Origin: Symsagittifera roscoffensis
Taxonomy: Eukaryota > Xenacoelomorpha > Acoela > Convolutidae
Assembly: GCF_963678635.1 (NCBI RefSeq)
Contig: NC_087065.1
Span: 68,824,956 to 68,884,955, forward strand
DNA: 60,000 nucleotides
Reading direction: 5' to 3'
Below the pieces are notes generated by a model that made no database searches, had not been told where the DNA came from, and was given only the letters and a program-made list of their open reading frames with translations. Positions 11,311-24,470 of this stretch are shown here, piece after piece (position 1 is the first letter of the stretch; each line of letters starts with the position of its first letter). The translations under genes and the position numbers were made by a program.

Positions 11311-14300
11311 CTACAGGACAGCCTCAAGGTCCATATATAGGTCGAGTTATGAGAATGTTGATCAAATTATCATAACTCGACCTGTGCTTAGATTACCAAT
11401 CCCACCAGCCCTACAGGACAACATTTAGTTCGAGACAAAGGTCGATATATGAAAATGTTTTTCAGATTATTGTTCCCACCAGTCTTAAAGGATACCCTCT
11501 AGGTCATATCATAGTCGAGTTGTGACAATGTTGTTCAGATTATTGATCCCACCAGACATAGAGGACACCCTCTAGCTCCGGACATAGGTCGAGTTATGAA
11601 ACTGTTGTTCAGATTACCGATCCCACCAGCTCTAGAGGGCTCCCATTAGGTCGATACATAAGTCGAGTTAGTGAAAGTTTGTTCAAATTACTGATCCCAT
11701 CAGCCCTAGAGGACACCCCCTAGGTCCAGACATAGGTAGAATTATGAAAACATTGTTCAAATTACCGACCCCACCACCCCTAGAGCTTACCCTCTAGGTC
11801 AGACACAGGTCGAGTTATCGAATTGTTACTCAGATTACCTATCCCACCAGCCTTAGAGGATACCCTCTTTGTCGAGTCATAGGTCGAGTTATCAAACTGT
11901 TTTTCAGACTACCGATCCCACCAGCCCTAGCTGACACCCACTAAGACGAAAATTAGGTCGAGTTATGGAAAAGTTGTTCAGATTACCGATCCCACCAGCC
12001 CTAGAGGACACCCTCAAAGTCGAGTTATGAAAATGTTGTTCAAATTTTTGATCCCACCAGCCCTAGAGGACAATTTCTAGGTCGAGTCATGGGTTGAGTT
12101 ATGAAACTATTGTTTAGGTTACCGAAACCACCAGCCCTAGAGGACACCCATTAGGTCGAGACATAAGTCGAGTTATGAGAATGTTGATCATATTACCAAT
12201 CCCACCAGCCCTACAGGACACCCTCTAGGTCGAGACATAAGTCGAGTTATGAAAACGTTGTTCAGATAATCGTTCGCACCAGCCTTAAATAATACCCTCT
12301 ATGTCGAGTCATGGGTCGAGTTATGAAAATGTTGTTCAGATTAAAGATCCAACTATACCTTGAGGACACTCTCTAGGTCCAGACATAGGTCGAGTTATGA
12401 AACTGTTGTTCAGATTATCATTCCCACCTGCCTTAAAGGATACCCTCTAGGTCGAGATAAAGGTCGAATAATGAAATAAATTTTCAGATTATCGTTCCCA
12501 CCAGTCTTTGAGGATACCCTCTAGGTCAAATCATAGTCGAGTTATGACAAATTGTTCAGGTTAGCTATCCCACCAGCCCTATAGGACACCCTCCAGGTCG
12601 AGTCATAGGTCGACTTAAAAAAATATTGTTCAGATTACCGATCTCACTAGACCTAGAGGACACCCATTAGGTCGAGACATAAGTCGAGTTAGTGAAAGGT
12701 TGTTCAGATTACTGATCCCACCAGTCCTAGAGGACATCCACTAGGTCCAGACTTAGAACGACTTATGAAAACCTTGTTCAGATTACCGATCGAACCAGTC
12801 CTAGAGGTCACCCTCTAGGTCACACATAGGTCGAGTTATCAAAAACTGTTGTTCGATCCCACCAGCCTTAGAGGATACCCTCTATGTCGAGTCATAGGTC
12901 GAGTTATGAAAACCTTGTTTAGGTTAGCGATTCCACCAACCCTAGAGGGCACCCTCTAGGTCGAGTCCTAGGTCGAGTTTAAAAAACTATTGTTCAGATT
13001 ACCGATCTCACCAGCCCTAGAGGATACCCTCTAGAACAGACATACGTCGAGTTTTGAAACTGTTGTTCAGTTTACCGATCCCACCAGCCCTAGAGGGCAC
13101 CCATTAGGCCGAGACATAAGTCAAGTTAGTGAAAGGTTGTTCAGATTAATGATCCCACCAGCCCTAGAGGACACCCACTAGGTCCATACTTAGGTCGACT
13201 TATGAAAACGTTGTTCAGGTTACCGATCCCACCAGCTATAGAGGACGGCCACTAGTTCGAGATATAGGTCGAATTTTGAAAAAGTTGTTCAGATTGACGA
13301 TCCCACCACACCTAGAAGGCACCCTCTAGGTCGAGACATAGGTCGAGTTATGAAAGTGCTGTTCAGATTACCGATCAAACCAGCCTCAGAGGATACCCTC
13401 TAGGTCGAGACTTGGGTCGAGTTTTGAAAAATTTCTTCAGATTATCTATCCCATTAGGCCTAGAGGACACCCTCTAGGTCGAGACATAGGTCGAGTAAAA
13501 AAAATTGTTGAGATTACTGATCCCACCTGCCTAGAGGGCAAGGGCTAGTTCCAGACATATGTCGAGCAATGAAACTAATGTTCAGATTACCGATCCCACC
13601 AGCCCTGGAGGGCACCCTCTAGGTCGAGTCATAAACCGAGTTAAAAAAACATTAATAAGGTTACCGATCCCACCAGCCCTAGATGAAACCTTCTAGGTCG
13701 AGACAAAGGACAAATTTTGAAAATGTTCTTCAAATTACCGATCCCACCAGCTCTAGAGGACAACCACTAGGTCGAAACATAGATTAGAATTAAGAAAAAG
13801 TTGCTCAGATTAGCTATCCCATCAGCCCTAGAGGGCACCCTCCAGGTCGAGTCTTAGGTCGAAATTAAAAAACTATTGTTCAAGTTACCGATCCCACCAG
13901 CCCTAGAGGACACCTTCTAGGTCAGACATAGGTCGAGTTATCAAACCGTTGTTCAGATTACCGATCCCACCAGCCTTAGAGGACACCCTCAAAGTCGAGT
14001 TATGAAAATGTTGTTCAATTTTTTTATCCCACCAAACCTAGAGGACAATTTCTAGGTCGATTCATGGGTTGAGTTATGAAACTATTGTTAAGGTTACCGA
14101 AACCACCCGCCCTTAAGGACAACCTCTAGGTCGAGACATAGCTGGAGTTAAGAAAAAAATGCTTAGATTAGCTATCCCACCAGCCCTAGAGGGCACCTTC
14201 TAGGTCGAGACTTAGGTCGAGTTTAAAAAACTATTGTTCAGATTACCGATCCCACCAGTCTTAGGGGACACCTTCTAGGTCAGGCATAGGTCGAGTTATC

Positions 14301-14870
14301 AAACCGTTGTTCAGATTACCGATCCCACCAGCCTTAGAGGACACACACTAGAACGAGACATAGGTCGAGTAAGGGAAAGGTTGTTCAGATTACTGATCCC
14401 ACAGGCCTAAAGGACGCCCTCTAGGTCGAGACATAGGTCGAATTATCAAACCGTTGTTCAGATTACCGATCCCACCAGCCTTAGAGGACACCCTCAAAGT
14501 CGAGTTATGAAAATGTTGTTCAATTTTTTTTATCCCACCACCCCTAGAGGACAATTTCTAGGTCGAGTCATGGGTTGAGTTATGAAACTATTGTTAAGGT
14601 TACCGAAACCACCCGCCCTAAAGGACACCCTCTAGGTCGAGACATAGCTGGAGTTATGAAAAAATGCTCAGATTAGCTATCCCACCAGCCCTAGAGGGCA
14701 CCTTCTAGGTCAAATCCAAGGTCGAGTTTAAAAAACTATTGTTCAGGTTACCGATCCCCCAGCCCTAGAGGACACCCTCTAGGTCAGACATAGGTCTAAT
14801 TATCAAACTGTTGTTCAGATTACCGATTCCACCAGCCCTAGAGGACATCCACTGGAACGAGACAATGGTC
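11310..14870 (+). repeat. About 3.5-kb satellite duplication, copy 2
   Basis: This is the second copy, directly adjoining the first. It differs by scattered substitutions and by monomer-sized indels. It also carries, near its start, a short inverted satellite fragment (11371-11386) absent from copy 1. Confidence 0.85.
11371..11386 (-). repeat. Inverted satellite micro-segment
   Basis: The text CATAACTCGACCTGTG is the reverse complement of CACAGGTCGAGTTATG, which is normal satellite sequence. It stands between AAATTAT and CTTAGATTACC, where the first copy (around 7742-7808) has most of a forward monomer instead. It is the only reversed satellite piece I noticed in the array. A template switch or foldback repair event with loss of most of one monomer would produce it. 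Confidence 0.85.
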
Positions 14871-17800
14871 GAATTATGAAAAAATTATTCAGATTACTGA
14901 CCCACCGGCCAAACAGGACACCCCCTAGGTCCGGACATCGGTCGAGTTATGAAAGTATTGCTCAGATTACCGATCCCACCAGCCCTAGAGAACACCCTCT
15001 AGGTCAGACATTGGTCGAGTTATCAAACCGCTGTTCAGGTTACCGATCCCACCAGCCCTAGAGGACACACACTAGAACGAGACATAGGTCGAGTAAGGGA
15101 AAGGTTGTTCAGATAACCGAGCCCCTAGCCCTAGAGGACACCCCCTAGGTCCAGACATAAGTCGACTTATGAAAAAGTATCCTTTAAAAGTATCCTATGA
15201 CCGATCCCACCAGCCATAGAGGACATCCACTAGAACGTGACATAGGTCAAGTTTTTGAAATTTTTATCAGGTTACCGATCCAACCAGCCTTAGAGAATAC
15301 ACTCTATGTCGAGTCATAGGTCGAGTTATGAAAATGTTGTTCAGATTACTGATCCCACCGGCCAAAGAGGACACTCTCTAAGTCGAGACATAGGTCGAAT
15401 TATGAAAAAGTTGTTCAGATTACCAATCCCACCCGCCCTAGAGGACACCCATGAGGTCGAGACGTAAGTCAAAATATGAAAATGTTCCTCAATTTACCGA
15501 TCCCACCAGCCCTAGAGGACACACACTAGAACGAGACATAGGTCGAGTTAGGGAAAGGTTGTTCAGATTACTGATCCCATCAGCCCTAAAGAACACCCTC
15601 TAGGTCGAGACATAGGTCGAGTTAAGAAACTGTTGTTCAGATTACCGATCCCACGAGAACACCCTAGAGGACACCCATTAGGTCGAGACGTAAGTCAAAA
15701 AACGAAAATGTTATTCAATTTACCGATCCCACTAGAACTAGAGGACCCCCAGTAGGTCAAGATGTAGGTCGAATATTGAAAAAGTTGTTCCGATGGACGA
15801 TCCCACCACACCTAGAAGGCACCCTCTAGGTCGCAACTTGGGTCGAGTTATGAAAAAGTTCTTCAGATTACGGATCCCATTAGCCCTAGAGGACATCCTC
15901 TAGGTCGAGACATAGCTCGAGTAATAAAAATTTGTTCAGATAACCGATACCACCCGCCTAGAGGGCACCCTCTAGGTCAGACATAGGTCGAGTTAATAAA
16001 CCGTTGTTCAGATTACCGATCCCACCAGCCCTAAAGGACACCCTCTAGGTCGAGACATAGCTCGAGTAATAAAAAATAGTTCAGATAACCGATACCAACC
16101 GCCTAGAGGGCACCCTCTAGGTCAGACTTAGGTCCAGTTAATAAACCGTTGTTCAGATTACCGACCCCACCAGCCCTAGAGGACACAAACTAGAACGAGA
16201 CATAGGTCGAGTTAGGGAAAGGTTGTTCAGATTTCTGATCCCACCAGCCGTAGAGGGCACCCTCTAGGTCGAGTCATAAGCCGGGTTTAAAAATTATTGA
16301 ACAGATTGACGATCCCACCACACCTAGAAGGCACCCTCTAGGTCGAGACTTGGGTCGCGTTATGAAAACGTTCTTCAGATTACGGATCCCATTAGCCCTA
16401 GAGGACACCCTCTAGGTCGAGACATAGCTCGAGTAATAAAAAAAATTGTTTGTTCAGATTACCGATCCCACCCGCATAGAGGGCACCCTCTAGGTCAGAC
16501 ATAGGTCGAGTTAATAACCCGTTGTTCAGATCTCACCAGCCCTAGAGGACACACACTAGGTCGAGAAATAGGTCGGATTATGAAAAAATTGTCGAGTCGT
16601 AGGTCGAGTTTTGAAAATGTTGTTCAGGTTAGTTATCTCACCAGCCCTAGACTGTACTCTCTAGGTCGAGTCCTAGGTCGAGTTTAAAAAACTATTGTCC
16701 AGGTTACCGATCCCACCAGCCCTAGAGGACACCCTCTAGGTCAGACATAGGTCGAATTATCAAACTGTTGTTCAGATTACCGATCCAACCAGCCCTAGAG
16801 GACATCCACTAGATTGAGACATAGGTCGAGTTATAGAAATGTTAATCAGGTTACCGATCCCACCAGCCTTAGAGAATATCCTCCAGGTCGAGTCATAGGT
16901 CGAGTTATGAAAATGTGTTTAGATTACTGATCCCATCGGCCAAAGAGGACACCCGCTAGGTCCGGACATCGGTCGAGTTAATAACCCGTTGTTCAGATCT
17001 CACCAGCCCTAGAGGACACACACTAGGTCGAGAAATAGGTCGGATTATGAAAAAATTGTCGAGTCGTAGGTCGAGTTTTGAAATATTTGTTCAGGTTAGC
17101 TATCCCACCAGCCCTAGACGGTACTCTCTAGGTCGAGTCCTAGGTCGAGTTTAAAATATTATTGTCCAGGTTACCGATTCCACCAGCCCTAGAGGACACC
17201 CTCTAGGTCAGACATAGGTCGAGTTATCAAACTGTTATTCAGATTACCGATCCCACCAGCCCTAGAGGACATCCACTAGAACGAGACATAGGTCGAGTTA
17301 TAGAAATGTTAATCAGGTAATCGATCCCACCAGCCTTAGAGAATATCCTCTATGTCGAGTCATAGGTCGAGTTATGAAAATGTTGTTCAGATTACTGATC
17401 CCATCGGCCAAAGAGGACACCCGCTAGGTCCGGACATCGGTCGAGTTATGAAAGTATTGCTCAGATTACCGACCCCACCAGCCCTAGATGACACCCTCCA
17501 GGTCAAACATAGGTCGAGTTATCAAACTGTTTTTCAGATTACCGATCCAACCAGCCCATGTTGACATTCACTAGAACAAAAAATTGGTCGAGTTATGGAA
17601 AGGTTGTTCAGGTTACTGATCCCACCAGTAGCAGAGGACAATTTCTAGTTCGAGTCATGGGTTGAGTTATGAAACTATTCTTTAGGTTACCGAAACTACT
17701 AGCCCTTAAGGACACCCTATAGGTCGAGACATTGGTCGAGATGTGAAAATAATGTTCGGATTATCTTTACCACCAGCTTAAATAATACCCTCTATGTCGA

Positions 17801-17930
17801 GTCAAATATCGAGTTATGAAAATTTTGTTCAGATAATAGATCCGACCATCCCTAGAGGATACCTTCTAGGTCCAGACATAGGTCGAGTTATGAAACTGTT
17901 GTCCAGATTATCGTTCCCACCAGCCTTTGA
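14870..17930 (+). repeat. Satellite sub-block with 467-bp local duplication
   Basis: A mixture of monomers, some damaged. At 15166-15205 the usual TGTTGTTCAGATTACCG is replaced by two AAAGTATCCT words. The segment beginning TTAATAACCC at 16511, with a deletion that joins GTTGTTCAGA to TCTCACCAGCC, recurs at 16978 (offset 467). So a deleted monomer arose first and was then copied with its neighbours. Confidence 0.75.
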
Positions 17931-20860
17931 GGATACCCTCTATTTCGAGTCATAGGTTGAGTTGTGAAAATATTGTTCAGGTTAGCTATCCCACCATCCC
18001 TAAAAGGCACCCTCTAGTTCGATTCCTACGTCGAGTTTAAAAAATTATTTTTCAGAATACCGATCCCACCAGCCCTAGAGGATACCCTCTAGGTCCAGAC
18101 ACAGGTCGAGCTATGAAACTGTTGTTCATATTACCGATCCCACGAGCCCTAGAGGACACCCATTAGGTCAAGACAAAGTCGAGTTAAGGAAATGTTGTTC
18201 AGATTACTGATCCCACCAACCCTAGATGAAACCCTCTAGGTCGAGACAATGGTCGAACTATAAAAAAATTCTTCAATTTACCGATCCCACCAGCTCTAGA
18301 GGACACCCACTAGGTCGAGACATAGGTCGAATTTTGAAAAAAAAACTGTTCAGATTGACGATCCCACCACACCTAGAAGGCACCCTCTAGGTCGAGACGT
18401 AGGTCGAGTTATGAAAGTGCTGTTCAGATTACCGATCAAACCAGCCTTAGAGGATACCCTCTAGGCCGAGACTTGGGTCGAGTTGAAAAGTTCTTCAGAT
18501 TATCGATCCCATTAGCCCTAGAGGACACCCGCTAGGTCTAGACATAGGTCGAAAAATGAAAAAAATACTCAGATTACCGATCCAACCAGCCCTAGAGGGC
18601 ACCCTCTAGGTCGAGTCATAAGCCGATTTAAAAAAACATTGATCAGATTACCAATCCCACCAGCCCTAGATGAAACCCTCTAGCTCGAGACATAGGTCGA
18701 ATTTTAAAAATGTTCTTCAAATTACCGATCCCACCAGCTTTAGAGGACACCCACTAGGTCTAGACATAGGTAGAATTATGAAAAGGTTGTTCAGATTGAC
18801 GATCCCACCACACCTAGAAGGCACCCTCTAGGCCGAGGCATAGGTCGAGTTATCAAACCGTTGTTCAGATTACCGATACCACCAGCCCTAGAGGACACAC
18901 ATTAGAACGAGACATAGGTCGAGTAGGGAAAGGTTGTTCAGATTACTGATCCCATCAGCCCTAAAGGACACCCTCAAAATCGAGTTATGAAAAGCTTTGA
19001 GCAGATTACTAATCCCACCAGTCCTATAGGACATCCACTAGGTCCAGACATAGGTCGAGTTATCAAACCGTTGTTCAGATTACCGATACCAGCAGCCCTA
19101 GAGGACACACACTAGAACGAGACATAGGTCGAGTTAGGGAAAGGTTGTTCAGATTACTGATCCCATCAGCCCTAAAGGACACCCTCTAGGTCGAGACATA
19201 GGTCGAATTCTGAAAACATTGTTCAGATTACCGATCCGACCAGCCCTAAAGGACACCCTCTATGTCGAGTCATAGGTCGAGTTATGAAAATGATGTTCAG
19301 GTTAGCTATCCCACCAGCTCTAGATGGCCCCCTCTAGGTCTAGTTAAAAAAAAAACTATTGTTCAGATTACCAATCCAACCAGCCCTAGAGAACACCCTC
19401 TAGGTCAGACATAGGTCCGGTTATCAAACTGTTGTTCAGATTACCGATCCCACCAGCCCCAGAGGACACCCACTAGAACGAGACATAGGTCGAGTTATGG
19501 AAATGTTAATCAGGTTACCGATCCACCAGCCCTAAAAGGCACCCTCTAAATCGATTCCTAGGTCGAGTTTAAAAAATTATTGTTAAGATTAGCGATCCCA
19601 CTAGCCCTAGAGGACACACATTAAGTCGAGACATTAGTCGAGTTAAGGGTAGTTTGTTCAGATTGTTGATCCCACCAGCCATAGAGGACACCCCCTAGGT
19701 CCAGACATCGGTCGAGTTATGAAATTATTGCTCAGATTACCGATCCCACCAGCCCTAGATGACATCCTCCAGATCAGACATAGGTCGAGTTATCAAACTA
19801 TTTTTCAGATTACCGATCCCACCAGCCCTAGAGGACATCCGTTGGAACCAGTCATAGGTCAAGTTATGGAAAGGTTGTTCAGATTACCGATCCCACCAGC
19901 ACTAAAGGACACCCTCAAAGTCGAGTTATGAAAAACTTTGAGCATATTACTAATCCCACCAGTCCTATAGGACATCCACTAGGTCCAGACATAGGTCGAG
20001 TTATGAAAATGTTGTTCAGATTTTCGATCCCACTGCCCCTAGAGGACAATTTCTAGGTCGAGTCATGGGTTGAGTTATGAAAATATTGTTTAGGTTACCG
20101 ATCTCACCAGCCCTAAAAAACACCCTCTAGGTCAAGACATAGGTCGAATCATGAAAACGTTGTTCAGATTATCGTTCCCACCAGCCTTAAAAAATACCCT
20201 CTATGTCGATTCATAGGTCGAGTTATGAAAATTTTGTTCAGATTAACGATACCATCAGCCCCATAGGACACCCTCTAGGTCCAGGAATAGGTCGAGTTAT
20301 AAAACTGTTGTTGAGATTATCGTTCCCACCAGCCTTAGAGGTTACCCTCTATGTCGAGTCATAGGTCGAGTTATGAAAACCTTGTTCAGGTTAGCTATCC
20401 CACCAGCCCTTAAGAGCACCCTCTAGGTCGAGTCCTACGTCGAGTTTAAAAAAATAGTGTTCAGAATACCGATCTCACCAGCCCTAGAGGACACCCTCTA
20501 GGTCCAGACATAGGTCGAGTTATGAAACTGTTGTTCAGATTACCGATCCCACCAGCCCTAGATGAAAGCCTCTAGGTCGAGACATAGGTCGAATTATGAA
20601 AATGTTCTACAAATTACCGATCCCACCAGCTCTAGAGGACACCCACTAGGTCGAGACATAGGTCGAATTTGGAAAAGGTTGTTCAGATTGACGATCCCAG
20701 CACGCCTAGAAGGCACCCTCTAGGTCGAGACAGAGGTCGAGTTATGGAAGTGCTGTTCAGATTACCGATCAAACCAGCCTTAGAGAATACCCTCTAGGTC
20801 GAGGCTTAGGTCGAGTTATGAAACATTTCCTCAGATTACCGATCCCATTAGCCCTAAAGG
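17930..20860 (+). repeat. 2,928-bp satellite duplication, copy 1
   Basis: The marker TATTTCGAGTCATAGGTTGA at 17941 recurs at 20869, and a long run of monomers follows in identical order at a constant offset of 2928, including the stretch at 19719-19931, which matches 22647-22859. Confidence 0.9.
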
Positions 20861-23800
20861 ATACCCTCTATTTCGAGTCATAGGTTGAGTTGTGAAAATA
20901 TTGTTCAGGTTAGCTATCCCACCATCCCTAAAGGGCACCCTCTAGGTCGATTCCTACGTCGAGTTTAAAAAATTATTTTTCAGAATACCGATCCCACCAG
21001 CCCTAGAGGACACCCTCTAGGTCCAGACACAGGTCGAGCTATGAAACTGTTGTTCATATTACCGATCCCACGAGCCCTAGAGGACACCCATTAGGTCGAG
21101 ACAAAGTCGAGTTAAGGAAATGTTGTTCAGATTACTGATCCCACCAACCCTAGATGAAACCCTCTAGGTCGAGACAATGGTCGAACTATGAAAAAATTCT
21201 TCAATTTACCGATCCCACCAGCTCTAGAGGACACCCACTAGGTCGAGACATAGGTCGAATTTTGAGAAAAAAAACTGTTCAGATTGACGATCCCACCACA
21301 CCTAGAAGGCACCCTCTAGGTCGAGACGTAGGTCGAGTTATGAAAGTGATGTTCAGATTACCGATCAAACCAGTCTTAGAGGATACCCTCTAGGCCGAGA
21401 CTTGGGTCGAGTTGAAAAGTTCTTCAGATTATCGATCCCATTAGCCCTAGAGGACACCCGCTAGGTCTAGACATAGGTCGAAATATGAAAAAAATTCTCA
21501 GATTACCGATCCAACCAGCCCTAGAGGGCACCCTCTAGGTCGAGTCATAAGCCGAGTTAAAAAACATTGATCAGATTACCAATCCCACCAGCCCTAGATG
21601 AAACCCTCTAGCTCGAGACATAGGTCGAATTTTAAAAATAATCTTCAAATTACCGATCCCACCAGCTTTAGAGGACACCCACTAGGTCTAGACATAGGTA
21701 GAATTATGAAAAGGTTGTTCAGATTGACAATCCCACCACACCTAGAAGGCACCCTCTAGGTCGAGGCATAGGTCGAGTTATCAAACCGTTGTTCAGATTA
21801 CCGATACCACCAGCCCTAGAGGATACACACTAGAACGAGACATAGGTCGAGTTAGGGAAAGGTTGTTCAGATTACTGATCCCATCAGCCCTAAAGGACAC
21901 CCTCAAAATCGAGTTATGAAAAGCTTTGAGCAGATTACTAATCCCACCAGTCCTATAGGACATCCACTAGGTCCAGACATAGGTCGAGTTATCAAACCGT
22001 TGTTCAGATTACCGATACCAGCAGCCCTAGAGGACACACACTAGAACGAGACATAGGTCGAGTTAGGGAAAGGTTGTTCAGATTACTGATCCCATCAGCC
22101 CTAAAGGACACCCTCTAGGTCGAGACATAGGTCGAGTTCTGAAAACATTGTTCAGATTACCGATCCGACCAGCCCTAAAGGACACGCTCTATGTCGAGTC
22201 ATAGGTCGAGTTATGAAAATGATGTTCAGGTTAGCTATCCCACCAGCCCTAGATGGCCCCCTCTAGGACTAGTTAAAAAAAAACTATTGTTCAGATTACC
22301 AATCCAACCAGCCCTAGAGAACACCCTCTAGGTCAGACATAGGTCCGGTTATCAAACTGTTGTTCAGATTACCGATCCCACCAGCCCCAGAGGACATCCA
22401 TTAGAACGAGACATAGGTCGAGTTATGGAAATGTTAATCAGGTTAGCTATCCCCCAGCCCTAAAAGCCACCCTCTAGATCGATTCCTAGGTCGAGTTTAA
22501 AAAATTATTGTTAAGATTAGCGAATCCACTAGCCCTAGAGGACACACATTAAGTCGAGACATTAGTCGAGTTAAGGGTAGTTTGTTCAGATTGTTGATCC
22601 CACCAGCCATAGAGGACACCCCCTAGGTCCAGACATCGGTCGAGTTATGAAATTATTGCTCAGATTACCGATCCCACCAGCCCTAGATGACATCCTCCAG
22701 ATCAGACATAGGTCGAGTTATCAAACTATTTTTCAGATTACCGATCCCACCAGCCCTAGAGGACATCCGTTGGAACCAGTCATAGGTCAAGTTATGGAAA
22801 GGTTGTTCAGATTACCGATCCCACCAGCACTAAAGGACACCCTCAAAGTCGAGTTATGAAAAACTTTGAGCATATTACTAATCCCACCAGTCCTATAGGA
22901 CATCCACTAGGTCCAGACATAGGTCGAGTTATGAAAATGTTGTTCAGATTTTCGATCCCACCGCCCCTAGAGGACAATTTCTAGGTCGAGTCATGGGTTG
23001 AGTTATGAAAATATTGTTTAGGTTACCGATCTCACCAGCCCTAAAAAACACCCTCTAGGTCAAGACATAGGTCGAATCATGAAAACGTTGTTCAGATTAC
23101 CGATCCCACCAGCCCCAGAGGACATCCATTAGAACGAGACATAGGTCGAGTTATGGAAATGTTAATCAGGTTAGCTATCCCCCAGCCCTAAAAGCCACCC
23201 TCTAGATCGATTCCTAGGTCGAGTTTAAAAAATTATTGTTAAGATTAGCGAATCCACTAGCCCTAGAGGACACACATTAAGTCGAGACATTAGTCGAGTT
23301 AAGGGTAGTTTGTTCAGATTGTTGATCCCACCAGCCATAGAGGACACCCCCTAGGTCCAGACATCGGTCGAGTTATGAAATTATTGCTCAGATTACCGAT
23401 CCCACCAGCCCTAGATGACATCCTCCAGATCAGACATAGGTCGAGTTATCAAACTATTTTTCAGATTACCGATCCCACCAGCCCTAGAGGACATCCGTTG
23501 GAACCAGTCATAGGTCAAGTTATGGAAAGGTTGTTCAGATTACCGATCCCACCAGCACTAAAGGACACCCTCAAAGTCGAGTTATGAAAAACTTTGAGCA
23601 TATTACTAATCCCACCAGTCCTATAGGACATCCACTAGGTCCAGACATAGGTCGAGTTATGAAAATGTTGTTCAGATTTTCGATCCCACCGCCCCTAGAG
23701 GACAATTTCTAGGTCGAGTCATGGGTTGAGTTATGAAAATATTGTTTAGGTTACCGATCTCACCAGCCCTAAAAAACACCCTCTAGGTCAAGACATAGGT

Positions 23801-24470
23801 CGAATCATGAAAACGTTGTTCAGATTATCGTTCCCAACAGCCTTAAAAAATACCCTCTATGTCGATTCATAGGTCGAGTTATGAAAATTTTGTTCAGATT
23901 AACGATACCATCAGCCCCATAGGACACCCTCTAGGTCCAGGAATAGGTCGAGTTATAAAACTGTTGTTGAGATTATCGTTCCCACCAGCCTTAGAGGTTA
24001 CCCTCCATGTCGAGTCATAGGTCGAGTTATGAAAATGTTAATCAGGTTAGCTATCCCACCAGCCCTTAAGAGCACCCTCTAGGTCGAGTCCTACGTCGAG
24101 TTTAAAAAAATATTGTTCATAATACCGATCTCACCAGCCCTAGAGGACACCCTCTAGGTCCAGACATAGGTCGAGTTATGAAACTGTTGTTCAGATTACC
24201 GATCCCACCAGCCCTAGATGAAAGCCTCTAGGTCGAGACATAGGTCGAATTATGAAAATGTTCTACAAATTACCGATCCCACCAGCTCTAGAGGACACCC
24301 ACTAGGTCGAGACATAGGCTGAATTTGGAAAAGTTAGTTCAGATTGACGATCCCAGCACGCCTAGAAGGCACCCTCTAATTCGACACATAGGTCGAGTTA
24401 TGGAAGTGCTTCAGATTAACGATCAAACCAGCCTTAGAGAATACCCTCTAGGTAGAGGCTTAGGTCGAGT
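20861..24470 (+). repeat. 2,928-bp satellite duplication, copy 2 with inner 728-bp duplication
   Basis: This follows copy 1 at offset 2928. At about 22370-23097 a 728-bp segment is duplicated again directly downstream (about 23098-23825): the stretch at 22647-22859 recurs at 23375-23587. Beyond it the offset to copy 1 is 3656, which is 2928 plus 728. The order of events is therefore readable: large duplication first, inner duplication second. The copy ends about 24470 with a small deletion (GTGCTTCAG for GTGCTGTTCAG). Confidence 0.9.
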
